DNA of 12,797 nucleotides from Methanobacteriaceae archaeon (lineage in GTDB: Archaea; Methanobacteriota; Methanobacteria; Methanobacteriales; Methanobacteriaceae): positions 1 through 12,797 of the forward strand of contig JAUYBK010000066.1 of assembly GCA_030693105.1 (NCBI GenBank), written 5' to 3'. The notes beneath the pieces are model-generated. The model had not been told where the DNA came from. It did not search any database and saw only the letters and a list, made by a program, of their open reading frames with translations. Position numbers and translations under genes: made by a program. Positions 6,343 through 12,553 of the stretch are shown one piece after another. Position 1 is the first letter of the stretch. Each line of letters starts with the position of its first letter.

Positions 6343-7305
6343 TTGAAAGATTATTATTACGGATTTATTGGGGCTTTAGTACTATCTATCATAGTTGTAG
6401 CCATTTCATTATCATCAGGGAGTGCCAGCGTCGAAAAAACTCATTTTGACAATGGTGAAATATCATTTGACTATCCATCCCAGTGGCAACAAATCAATGT
6501 TTATGAATCTCAACTGGTTGCTTTTGAAGATCCTAAATCCGGAATTAAACTAACTGTGAGTCGCCAGGTCCCCCCTAAAGATTGGACTCACGGGGAAAAT
6601 TTCACTAGCAGCCTATCAAAATCAGCTGATTTTGGATTAAAGTTATTAGCGCAAGAAAAAATCAACATCAATGGTAATGACGCTTATCAAAACACTTACG
6701 AACTTAAATCTAACAACACCACCACACATAGTAGAGTGGTCTGGTTGGAGAAAAACGGTGCAATATACAGTATAATTACCACTAGTCCCCCGGGAGGATG
6801 GAAAGATCTCCTGGGAACCCAATCCATTACTAAAAAAGAGATAGACTTAGTAATAGAAAGTTTCGCTGTTTACAATTTAACTCTCCCCTCCACCGCTGTG
6901 TGGGGAGAGATCTCAATACCATCCCAAAATTTAACCTGGAAAACACGTTCAGATACTGTGAATGCTGAAAATTCAGTTTACCATTATCCGACAAGCGTTT
7001 ATCCTGGATTTAATGGAACAATTGGTTTTCTGGGACACCACACAATGTATTCTGCACCCTTCGCCCGTATTGACCAGTTAAAAAACGATGATCAACTTAT
7101 AATAAATGATTACTTAACTCAAAAAACATACACTTACCAAGTTACTTCTGTGGGGGACATTAAATGGGATTACAAAACCAATCCCATACAGTTCCCATTG
7201 GGCAGCCCTGATTTGACTCTGGTTACTTGCTGGCCGCCAGGAAGTGATCAAGGAGCATTCATGGTCCATGCCCATCTTAAATCCATAGGCCCCTTTAAAA
7301 ATTAG
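6343..7305 (+). CDS. Membrane-anchored PsbP-like/sortase-like fusion protein
   Basis: A 320-residue surface protein. Residues 7-24 form an uncleaved-looking signal anchor. Residues 36-175 read as a PsbP-like domain (an ISFDYPSQWQQ start, a SGIKLTVSRQ strand, INGNDAYQNTYEL, and a terminal IDLVIESF helix). Residues 183-313 are a sortase fold: GEISIPSQNL opening, FLGHHTMYSAPFARIDQL with the catalytic histidine at 232, and LTLVTCWPPG with the nucleophile cysteine at 296. Sortases carry a catalytic arginine about nine residues after this cysteine; here it is Ala305, and the following V-R is V-H. Several N-x-S/T sequons fit an extracytoplasmic domain. The start is TTG, six bases after AGGAGA, with no better ATG nearby. 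A transpeptidase role in attaching surface proteins to the pseudomurein wall is inferred; the substrates are not visible. Confidence 0.8.
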   Translation: MKDYYYGFIGALVLSIIVVAISLSSGSASVEKTHFDNGEISFDYPSQWQQINVYESQLVAFEDPKSGIKLTVSRQVPPKDWTHGENFTSSLSKSADFGLKLLAQEKININGNDAYQNTYELKSNNTTTHSRVVWLEKNGAIYSIITTSPPGGWKDLLGTQSITKKEIDLVIESFAVYNLTLPSTAVWGEISIPSQNLTWKTRSDTVNAENSVYHYPTSVYPGFNGTIGFLGHHTMYSAPFARIDQLKNDDQLIINDYLTQKTYTYQVTSVGDIKWDYKTNPIQFPLGSPDLTLVTCWPPGSDQGAFMVHAHLKSIGPFKN

Positions 7306-7326
7306 AAAAAAATATTGAGTGATAAT

Positions 7327-7524
7327 ATGGCAGATTCAATTGTAATAGCAGGTTCATTAATTTATTCTCATATAATTCCCCCATTAATGGGTTTCATAGG
7401 CATTATCCTGATATGCAGCGGGATAATGGACCGAAAAACCAAATATACTATTGTAGGAGTGGCCCTATTTATCTTGGCAGGCTTACTGCCATTCCTTATC
7501 TTGCCTTTGGTACTGGGAGTATGA
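7327..7524 (+). CDS. Small two-helix membrane protein, unknown function
   Basis: A 65-residue protein of almost only membrane-spanning residues. One helix covers about residues 4-31, with a Pro-Pro kink, and a second about residues 41-65, joined by a short charged DRKTK loop. I do not recognise the family. The ATG at 7327 is preached by AGTGAT four bases upstream; a TTG at 7315 would add four residues but has no ribosome binding site. It starts 21 bases after the sortase gene and is probably co-transcribed with it, so it could be a membrane partner of the sortase-like protein, but this is inference. A T-rich terminator follows directly. Confidence 0.65.
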   Translation: MADSIVIAGSLIYSHIIPPLMGFIGIILICSGIMDRKTKYTIVGVALFILAGLLPFLILPLVLGV

Positions 7525-7529
7525 TTTAA

Positions 7530-7556
7530 ATAAACTTTTTTTATTTTCTATTTTGA
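7530..7556 (+). terminator. T-tract terminator after the sortase operon
   Basis: A run of seven or more T residues starting near 7535, followed by ATTTTCTATTTT, lies just after the stop codon of the small membrane gene. It matches the simple T-tract terminators of archaea and separates this transcript from the converging PfkB gene. Confidence 0.55.
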
Positions 7557-7559
7557 ATA

Positions 7560-8441
7560 TTACATGCAGTCTAAATAGCTCAGATCACTCATTAAAGCAC
7601 CTCTATTTTCAAGTTTTAGAGATGCGATCTGGGATGCAAAAATACCGCACTTTTTAGGGTCAATTGATTCCTGTCTTTTAGTAACATATGCCGCCATGTA
7701 AGTATCACCTAGACCAGTCGGATCTGTTGTTTCATGAGGTGTAACTGCAGGAATTCTGTAGGTTTTGTTCTTTTGACTAGAATAGATCAGTGATCCCCTA
7801 TCTCCTAAGGTTATAACTACTTCTTCCGGACCATCTGCTGCTAATTTTTGAACTATTTTTTCTAAATCAGAAACTTCAGTGCCCATGATCACTCTAGCCT
7901 CTACTTCATCCAAGAAGATAACTTTAGAAAGATTTAAAAATTTTTTAAAGTTTTTCCAGGGCCTTAAAACCACTTTATTATGTATTAAATGCCTTAGATA
8001 ACCCTGAACACCTAAATATATTGGTTTTTTAGTTTGGTAAAGATATTTGAGAGTCTCCAGTGGTATATCCCCCGGAGAAAGTGGAGATACTAAAAAAGCA
8101 TCAAATTGAGAAATATCGATACTTTCTAACTCATTGGCGGTTATGGAATTACCGGGCAATCTAGCCTTCTGCCTTCGCTGATTAGGATCCTTCGACGGAT
8201 AAAAATTTTCAAATTCAGCAGTATTATCCCTTAATGAAGAAATAATATTAACAGTGGGTGGAAAAATGTTTAGAAGATATTTATCCCCTCTACCGACCGT
8301 TACCAGAGCTGTGGTTTTTATCCCCAAGCTAGCGAGGACTCCGGCCTGGTAATAAACAGGGCCTCCCGTGGATTCATAGACAAGTCCATCCCGGCTAATG
8401 GTGTCCTTGGTCACCGGGCCCAGAAGCAAAAAGCTGACCAT
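7560..8441 (-). CDS. PfkB-family carbohydrate or nucleoside kinase
   Basis: A 293-residue kinase of the ribokinase/PfkB fold, which phosphorylates sugars, sugar phosphates or nucleosides with ATP. The N-terminal part has a short LLGPVTKDTI strand and STGGPVYYQAGVLASLG at 24-40, matching the GG-containing substrate site of the family. The ATP-site segment ITLGDRGSLIY is at 210-220. The PfkB signature is DPTGLGDTYMAAY at 240-252, with the catalytic base Asp246 in the G-x-G-D anion hole. The length is typical. The ATG follows a GAGAT-like ribosome binding site, and the gene begins 22 bases after the HisA-like gene, so the two form a transcription unit. The specificity is not clear: the substrate loop (about 60-100) does not match a kinase I can name. 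The HisA-like partner suggests a phosphoribosyl or related sugar substrate, as inference only. Confidence 0.88.
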   Translation of the reverse strand: MVSFLLLGPVTKDTISRDGLVYESTGGPVYYQAGVLASLGIKTTALVTVGRGDKYLLNIFPPTVNIISSLRDNTAEFENFYPSKDPNQRRQKARLPGNSITANELESIDISQFDAFLVSPLSPGDIPLETLKYLYQTKKPIYLGVQGYLRHLIHNKVVLRPWKNFKKFLNLSKVIFLDEVEARVIMGTEVSDLEKIVQKLAADGPEEVVITLGDRGSLIYSSQKNKTYRIPAVTPHETTDPTGLGDTYMAAYVTKRQESIDPKKCGIFASQIASLKLENRGALMSDLSYLDCM

Positions 8442-8463
8442 AATTATCTCATTGGTAAAAACC

Positions 8464-9168
8464 CTAAATAAGTTTTAGACTAGTTTTCAAATCCGAGTTT
8501 AATTTCCCATTATGAAGAGCAGAACCAATCAGAACTTTATCCACCCCCATATCAGGGAGTAATGAAAGTTCATCCCCCCTAATACCACCGCCTATGATTA
8601 ATGATGTTTCAAGTCTCTGAAATTTGGAAATTAAGCTCATATTTATACCACCCCGAGTTCCTACCTTGGATATGTCCAGTAATATGGTTTCTTCCGGTTT
8701 TATTTCATTAATTAATTTGCTGATCTCTTCAAAATCTAGTGAAAGATGTTTGCTGAAGATTTTTCCATCCTTAACATCTACACTCAAAATAATTCGTTCC
8801 TTATGGGCAGCTTGGAAGATTAAAAGAAGGTCTTCTCTTTTTTTTAAAGTTTCGGTAGCAACAATAACATTAGTGGCAGATTTAAAAGCTTCATTCACCA
8901 TATTTAGATCATAAGCCCCGCAGTCCAGCATCACCGGAAGAATCTGATTAATTCTTGATACTAATTCCATGTTAGAACCCTTGCCGTCAATAGAATCCAG
9001 ATCAGCAATATAAATTCGGTTAGCACCACCTTCTTTCAGGGCTCTGGCAATCTTTTCTGGATCCGATGATTCATGAAAGATCGTTTTAAGTTCTTGGTAA
9101 GTATCTCTTTTTCCAGACTGCCCTGAAACAGCCTTACCACCTTTTACATCCAAAACTGGAATGATCAT
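8464..9168 (-). CDS. HisA-like TIM-barrel protein (HisA/HisF-related, COG1411 type)
   Basis: A 234-residue (beta-alpha)8 barrel related to HisA, the ProFAR isomerase of histidine synthesis. The N-terminal PVLDVKGGKAVSG block carries the HisA-type Asp7. The duplicated half-barrel pattern is visible in SVDVKDGKI (Asp131) and LLDISKVGTRGGIN (Asp165), and in IIGGGIRG at 191-198, which forms a phosphate-binding loop. It lacks the full HisA phosphate-loop pattern and has neither true histidine-operon neighbours nor the typical HisA ending, so it is more likely the separate archaeal HisA-like family of unknown reaction. The ATG has GGTGG four bases upstream. The gene is the first of a pair with the PfkB kinase and is divergent from glnA. 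An isomerase acting on a ribose-phosphate-linked intermediate is a reasonable inference, not shown. Confidence 0.85.
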   Translation of the reverse strand: MIIPVLDVKGGKAVSGQSGKRDTYQELKTIFHESSDPEKIARALKEGGANRIYIADLDSIDGKGSNMELVSRINQILPVMLDCGAYDLNMVNEAFKSATNVIVATETLKKREDLLLIFQAAHKERIILSVDVKDGKIFSKHLSLDFEEISKLINEIKPEETILLDISKVGTRGGINMSLISKFQRLETSLIIGGGIRGDELSLLPDMGVDKVLIGSALHNGKLNSDLKTSLKLI

Positions 9169-9284
9169 AAAACCACCATAGTATTAGCAAACGAATTTAT
9201 TCCTAACTAAACAAACGATATTAATAGGTATTTTACATTATAATAAATAAGACATAAGATTAATTATCTAAAAGGTGATTTTTA
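9169..9284. promoter_or_regulatory. Divergent promoter region between the HisA-like gene and glnA
   Basis: A 116-base AT-rich gap. TATA-like boxes include ATTATAATAAATA near 9237-9249, well placed for a glnA start near 9265-9270, and AATATTA-type boxes around 9216-9226 for the minus strand. The GGTGAT at about 9273-9278 is the glnA ribosome binding site. I looked for the GGAA-N6-TTCC or GGTA-N6-TACC operators of the nitrogen repressor NrpR and saw none. Confidence 0.4.
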
Positions 9285-10610
9285 ATGATAACTAAGGATG
9301 ATATACTGGAACAGGTACAGGAGAAGGATGTGGAGTTCATTAGGTTGTGGTTTACTGACCTTAACGGCATCCTGAAAAGCTTCGCCATAACCAACGAGGA
9401 ACTTGAAAACGCCATGGAGAGGGGTATGGGTTTTGATGGATCCAGCATCACCGGATTTCAGGATATTGAAGAGTCAGACATGATTGCCATGCCTGATCTG
9501 GATACTTTTACTATTTTACCTTGGAGGCCCCAAGAGAAAGCCGTGGCCAGGATGATCTGCGATGTGCTGCAGCCGGGTGGTGACCCCTATGAGGGAGACC
9601 CTCGCTACGTTCTTAAAAGAGCACTGGCCAAGATGGAAAAGATGGGGTTTGACCACTTCTACGTGGGTCCGGAACTAGAATATTTCTATTTTAAATCTTC
9701 CCAAAATCCCGAGCCATTGGATCATGGAGGATATTTTGACCTTACACCCCTTGATTTAGCATCAGACCTCCGTAGAGATACTGTACTGGCCCTTAAAAAG
9801 TTGGGAATTAGGGTAGAATATTCGCACCACGAGGCTGCCACCTCTCAGCATGAGATAGACATGCGCTACGATGACGCCCTAAAAATGGCCGACAACATGG
9901 TAACTTACCGACTGGCCGTAAAAGAAATAGCTGCCAAAAACGGCGTATACGCCACTTTCATGCCCAAACCCATTTTCGGAGAGTACGGTTCCGGTATGCA
10001 CACTCATCAATCACTTTTTAAGGGAGATAAAAATGTTTTCTTTGATACCGATGACCAGTTTCACCTGTCCCCATATGCCAAGGCCTATTTAGGCGGTGTT
10101 CTAAAATATTCCAAGGACATAATATCCATCCTGGCTCCCTGGATTAACTCCTATAAACGACTGGTACCGGGATATGAAGCCCCAGTTTATATTGCCTGGT
10201 CTCGTAATAATCGATCCGCCCTTATAAGGGTTCCGCAGTACCAGGTCGGCCGGGAATATGCTACCCGGATCGAAGTTCGCTGCCCTGATCCTTCTGGTAA
10301 CCCCTACCTCCAGTTGGCGGTCATGTTAACTGCCGGACTCAAGGGAATAGAGGAGAAGTGCAAACTTCCAGAACCCATGGAACTCAACCTCTATGAATTA
10401 AATGAGAAAGAAAGAAAAGAAAAGGGTATAGAAACTTTACCCTCCACTCTGGAAGAGGCCATATGGTATGCCGAAAAATCAGAGATTGTTAAGGAAACCT
10501 TGGGCCCGCACTCTTTCCAGAGGTTCATCACCTTAAAGAAAAACGAGTGTGAAGAGTTCAACCGTCAAGTAACGGACTACGAGCTAAAGAAGTACTATCC
10601 GGTGCTTTAA
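9285..10610 (+). CDS. glnA: Glutamine synthetase, type I (GSI-alpha-like)
   Basis: A 441-residue GSI enzyme that makes glutamine from glutamate, ammonia and ATP; dodecameric and cytoplasmic, the main ammonia-assimilation step in methanogens. Motifs in order: GFDGSSITGFQ (49-59) with the Asp51 latch, GPELEYF (128-134) with metal ligands Glu130 and Glu132, HHEAATSQHEID (181-192), GSGMHTHQSLF (235-245) with the metal-site histidine 239, SYKRLVPGYEAPVYIAWSRNNRSALIR (289-315) with flap Glu298 and arginines 310/315, and RIEVRCPDPSGNPY (328-341). The enzyme is shorter than GSI-beta (about 470 residues), which fits loss of the roughly 25-residue insertion of GSI-beta. An NLY segment (368-370) is present, but the wider adenylylation-site sequence is not. 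The ATG has GGTGAT upstream. No clear NrpR operator is visible; glnA stands alone with its own terminator. Confidence 0.97.
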   Translation: MITKDDILEQVQEKDVEFIRLWFTDLNGILKSFAITNEELENAMERGMGFDGSSITGFQDIEESDMIAMPDLDTFTILPWRPQEKAVARMICDVLQPGGDPYEGDPRYVLKRALAKMEKMGFDHFYVGPELEYFYFKSSQNPEPLDHGGYFDLTPLDLASDLRRDTVLALKKLGIRVEYSHHEAATSQHEIDMRYDDALKMADNMVTYRLAVKEIAAKNGVYATFMPKPIFGEYGSGMHTHQSLFKGDKNVFFDTDDQFHLSPYAKAYLGGVLKYSKDIISILAPWINSYKRLVPGYEAPVYIAWSRNNRSALIRVPQYQVGREYATRIEVRCPDPSGNPYLQLAVMLTAGLKGIEEKCKLPEPMELNLYELNEKERKEKGIETLPSTLEEAIWYAEKSEIVKETLGPHSFQRFITLKKNECEEFNRQVTDYELKKYYPVL

Positions 10611-10618
10611 AATATAAA

Positions 10619-10647
10619 AATGGTGTAGGGGTCAACCTTCCACCATT
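10619..10647 (+). terminator. Terminator-like hairpin after glnA
   Basis: AATGGTG (10619-10625) and CACCATT (10641-10647) form a perfect seven-pair stem, with a further AGG/CCT pairing inside around a TCAA-containing loop. It begins nine bases after the glnA stop codon. The T-tract that follows is weak, so it may protect the 3' end or end transcription inefficiently. Confidence 0.5.
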
Positions 10648-10725
10648 AATACTAAATTCCAGTTTTAAAAAGAAAAAATAATACTAATTACATAAATGGA
10701 ACCACTATAACTATCTTTTTAAAGT

Positions 10726-10749
10726 TTAATACTCCTTAATGAGTATTAA
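10726..10749. repeat. Perfect inverted repeat, 9-base arms
   Basis: TTAATACTC (10726-10734), a six-base spacer and GAGTATTAA (10741-10749) form a perfect palindrome-like repeat in the gap after glnA. No T-tract follows it on the plus strand, so it is less likely a terminator and more like a protein-binding site or a structural element. Confidence 0.75.
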
Positions 10750-10769
10750 TTTACGAAGAAAAATATTAG

Positions 10770-10786
10770 TTCTTACAATGTAAGAA
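10770..10786. repeat. Perfect inverted repeat, 7-base arms
   Basis: TTCTTAC (10770-10776), three bases AAT, and GTAAGAA (10780-10786). It is the second palindrome within 40 bases. On the minus strand it is immediately preceded by a T-rich stretch (complement of about 10785-10797), so it could also act as a terminator boundary for a minus-strand RNA. Confidence 0.65.
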
Positions 10787-10800
10787 AAATAAATTTTATT

Positions 10801-11003
10801 CAATCCCCTAGGAGGAAAGGATCCTATGGCTGAGATCCCTACTGGAGTAAGGAGGTTAATTTGATTCATTAGTATTTAGGGCACCTAAAGAGGAGATACG
10901 TTTGATTTTGAGTAATAGATGCCCTCTTCTCTTTTTAGAGGCATTTATCCCCGAATGTATCTACATCCAGGGAATGTGTTTGCCATAGTGTGTCTGGTAG
11001 ACA
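10801..11003. ncRNA. Candidate structured RNA or tiny-ORF leader, strand uncertain
   Basis: Nearly all of this 200-base region can fold: GGATC/GATCC around 10819-10838, TTTAGG/CCTAAA at 10875-10889, ATGCCCTCT/AGAGGCAT at 10919-10944 (one bulged C), TCCC/GGGA with an inner ATGTA/TACAT at 10948-10974, and TGTCT/AGACA at 10991-11003. On the minus strand a TATA-like TATTTATAGG (complement of 11024-11033) lies about 25 bases upstream of 11003 and a T-rich stretch lies at the other end (complement of 10782-10797), which suits a minus-strand RNA of roughly 215 bases. On the plus strand three ribosome-binding-site-like motifs each precede an ATG or TTG. I could not assign it to RNase P RNA, SRP RNA, a tRNA, a box C/D RNA or a known riboswitch. 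The call is a hypothesis from sequence symmetry only. Confidence 0.35.
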
Positions 11004-11106
11004 ATAAACTAGTTGGAATTTATCCTATAAATACTTTTTGAGTAAAAGGTATTACTTATTAGATAATAATATTAATATTTTTATTACTATAACGAGAAAG
11101 TTGATC

Positions 11107-11133
11107 AATATTAAAAAAAACTAGTTAAAAAAA
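11107..11133 (-). terminator. Double T-tract terminator of the rpl37ae-DUF3194 operon
   Basis: Read on the minus strand, a run of seven T residues (11133-11127) is followed by AACTAG and a run of eight T residues (11120-11113), starting six bases past the DUF3194 stop codon. Tandem T-tracts are typical of archaeal intrinsic termination. Confidence 0.65.
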
Positions 11134-11139
11134 TAAGAC

Positions 11140-11403
11140 CTAATTTTCCAATTGATTATCAATAACCATCAAAGCTTGTGCAACTGCTTCTTCTGCAATT
11201 TTTTCATCATCTGCTGATGAAAGATCGTCTAAAACAAGTTCAACAGTCAAATCGACATCCAAACCGTCATTATATACCAATTCAATGTTTATATCAAGTT
11301 CTGAAATTTCTTTTTTAGATACTTGGGATGAAATATAGTCCTGGGCGGCTTGGGCCGCCTCAGTTGAAATTTTATCAAGTTCGGGACTGTTAAGTTTCCT
11401 CAA
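11140..11403 (-). CDS. DUF3194 family protein
   Basis: An acidic 87-residue protein of the DUF3194 family, a small archaeal family whose genes usually follow the prefoldin beta gene. It has an N-terminal helix (ELDKISTEAAQAAQDYISSQV), two beta strands (ELDINIELVYN and LDVDLTVELVLDDL) and a C-terminal helix (EKIAEEAVAQALMVIDNQL). This helix-strand-strand-helix outline somewhat resembles the Pcc1 fold, an impression only. The function is not known. The start is TTG at 11403; its first bases overlap the prefoldin beta stop codon as TTGA, which suggests translational coupling. It is the last gene of the operon and is followed by a double T-tract terminator. Confidence 0.82.
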   Translation of the reverse strand: MRKLNSPELDKISTEAAQAAQDYISSQVSKKEISELDINIELVYNDGLDVDLTVELVLDDLSSADDEKIAEEAVAQALMVIDNQLEN

Positions 11404-11765
11404 TTACCCATCCCCGGTTGCACTCCAGTAGTTTGCATGGCTTCCTGGATTGATTCCTGCATTTCCTGCAGTTTCTTCATGACCCGTTCTTCCTGACGTT
11501 TGACTGTTTTTCCTCGAAGTTGTAAAGTTTCCAGTTTTTCTTCAAGCTCCTCAGTCAGAGCTACTTTTTCAACCTTTATTAAAAGGTTACCAGCAGTTTT
11601 GTAAACGTCGGCATCATCTTCTGCTTTTTTTAATTCTTCCAGAGCCTTTTCTGTTTCGCGGGTCTGCAGATCCACGTTCTGTTTCTGCATGGATATGGCT
11701 TGGGCTTGTTGTTGCATCTGCTGGAACTGGGCCAGTTGATGTTGAATGTTTTGGGGAATCTCCAT
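11400..11765 (-). CDS. pfdB: Prefoldin beta subunit
   Basis: A 121-residue prefoldin beta subunit, which with the alpha subunit forms an alpha2-beta4 jellyfish chaperone that holds unfolded proteins for the thermosome. The N-terminal helix (IPQNIQHQLAQFQQMQQQAQAISMQKQNV) and the C-terminal helix (LEEKLETLQLRGKTVKRQEERVMKKLQEMQESIQEAM) form the coiled-coil tentacle. Between them ALEELKKAEDDADVYKTAGNLLIKV forms the beta-hairpin body region characteristic of the family. A longer frame begins at 11852, but GAGGTGAT ends four bases before the ATG at 11765, so the short form, with the family's normal length, is correct. It starts 41 bases after pcc1 and overlaps the next gene by four bases. Confidence 0.95.
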   Translation of the reverse strand: MEIPQNIQHQLAQFQQMQQQAQAISMQKQNVDLQTRETEKALEELKKAEDDADVYKTAGNLLIKVEKVALTEELEEKLETLQLRGKTVKRQEERVMKKLQEMQESIQEAMQTTGVQPGMGN

Positions 11766-11806
11766 TTTATCACCTCTATATTTGATTTTAAAAAGTTGTT
11801 TTTTAA

Positions 11807-12067
11807 TTAAGAATCTTTTAGTCCTATTATCTTGGCAGCTAACATAATCCAACGTAAATAGGAGTTTATGGATGCTCTTAGTGATGTTGAATCACTAGCT
11901 TTGACTTCTAAATTGAGTTTTTTTCCTTGAATACTTATATTACTGCGCGTTCGGGAAGATGGTGCCGAAGCTATTTCGGGTTTTATTGCCTCGAAGATTA
12001 TTTCTGCCTCTTTAGGAGTTTTTAATTCAATCTCAAGTTGAATTTCAACTCCCTTTAGAATTTCCAT
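11807..12067 (-). CDS. pcc1: KEOPS complex subunit Pcc1
   Basis: An 86-residue Pcc1, the small dimerising subunit of the KEOPS complex (Kae1, Bud32, Cgi121, Pcc1), which makes the N6-threonylcarbamoyl-adenosine modification at position 37 of ANN-decoding tRNAs. The family pattern is visible: an N-terminal strand (VEIQLEIEL), a helix with PKEAEIIFEAIKPE, the strand/turn SSRTRSNISIQGKKLNLEVKASD, and the C-terminal helix SLRASINSYLRWIMLAAKII with the typical L-R-A-S-x-N-S-Y-L-R-W. AAGGAG lies six bases before the ATG. The start overlaps the end of the Brix gene by 23 bases, suggesting tight coupling. Other KEOPS genes are not in the window. Confidence 0.9.
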   Translation of the reverse strand: MEILKGVEIQLEIELKTPKEAEIIFEAIKPEIASAPSSRTRSNISIQGKKLNLEVKASDSTSLRASINSYLRWIMLAAKIIGLKDS

Positions 12068-12548
12068 AAGCTACTCCTTTCCAATCACGCAAGTATATAC
12101 GGGGCCTGGTTAAAGTCCCTTTATTGTCGTAAAATTCCATAACCGTCCTTTCGTTTTTTATCTTTTTTATCCAAATTAAATTAGAATTCGGAGCCTCTTT
12201 TACCGTCATCTCCAACACAGGACGTAATATAGCAGCCAGTGATGATAATTCACACTGAATACCTAAATCTCCAGTATCAACCTTTCCCAATGGGGGAGAA
12301 AGGTCCGTACCAATTAAAAGGTAGATTTCAGCTTCATCGCCACCCTTATAAAAATCTAAACGACTGGGGTTACCATTCCTCTCAGAAATAACCATTACCT
12401 TGTTAAAACCGAGTTGTTTGGCCTTCATATACACTTCACGCAGGCTCATTTTACCCCGATTTATGTAGTGGGCCGGTAAAACTCTTTCCAGAGCACGGCC
12501 AAAACTACGGGTTTTTTGTGATGGTTTCCGGGAGGTAGTAATCAACAT
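12045..12548 (-). CDS. Brix-domain ribosome biogenesis protein (archaeal Imp4-like)
   Basis: A 167-residue archaeal Brix protein, related to eukaryotic Imp4/Brx1/Rpf1 and probably an rRNA-binding factor in ribosome assembly. It opens with MLITTSRKPSQKTRSFGRALERVLPAHYINRGK, the family's typical start with the TSRKPS block. It continues with a KVMVISERNG strand, LDFYKGGDEAEIYLLIG and a C-terminal RPRIYLRDWKG segment. The ATG at 12548 begins five bases after the rpoP stop codon with only a weak AAGGT motif upstream, so it may rely on translational coupling. The 3' end overlaps pcc1. The length suits the single-Brix archaeal form. Confidence 0.92.
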   Translation of the reverse strand: MLITTSRKPSQKTRSFGRALERVLPAHYINRGKMSLREVYMKAKQLGFNKVMVISERNGNPSRLDFYKGGDEAEIYLLIGTDLSPPLGKVDTGDLGIQCELSSLAAILRPVLEMTVKEAPNSNLIWIKKIKNERTVMEFYDNKGTLTRPRIYLRDWKGVAYGNSKGS

Positions 12549-12553
12549 AACCT

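Larger units (their letters stand above)
10611..11139. other. 529-base gap between convergent glnA and DUF3194 genes
   Basis: In order it holds the glnA terminator hairpin (10619-10647), an AT-rich stretch, two perfect inverted repeats (10726-10749 and 10770-10786), the structured candidate RNA (10801-11003), a very AT-rich segment (11004-11106) and the T-tract terminator of the minus-strand operon (11107-11133). No conventional protein gene is supported. The longest plausible reading frame is the 28-codon TTG frame at 10902-10988. Confidence 0.6.

Noticed and set aside
10826..10860. A CTGAGA motif resembling part of a TPP riboswitch
   Set aside because: The partner ACCTGAT-type motif and the usual flanking stems are missing, and no thiamin gene lies downstream on the plus strand.
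10801..11003. RNase P RNA, SRP RNA or box C/D RNA
   Set aside because: A GGAGGAAAG run recalls the RNase P core, but the rest of the conserved core is absent. The SRP helix 8 pattern and paired C (TGATGA) and D boxes were not found.
11766..11852. Extended N-terminus for prefoldin beta
   Set aside because: The 29 extra residues do not match the family, overlap the intergenic ribosome binding site, and the normal start with GAGGTGAT is present.
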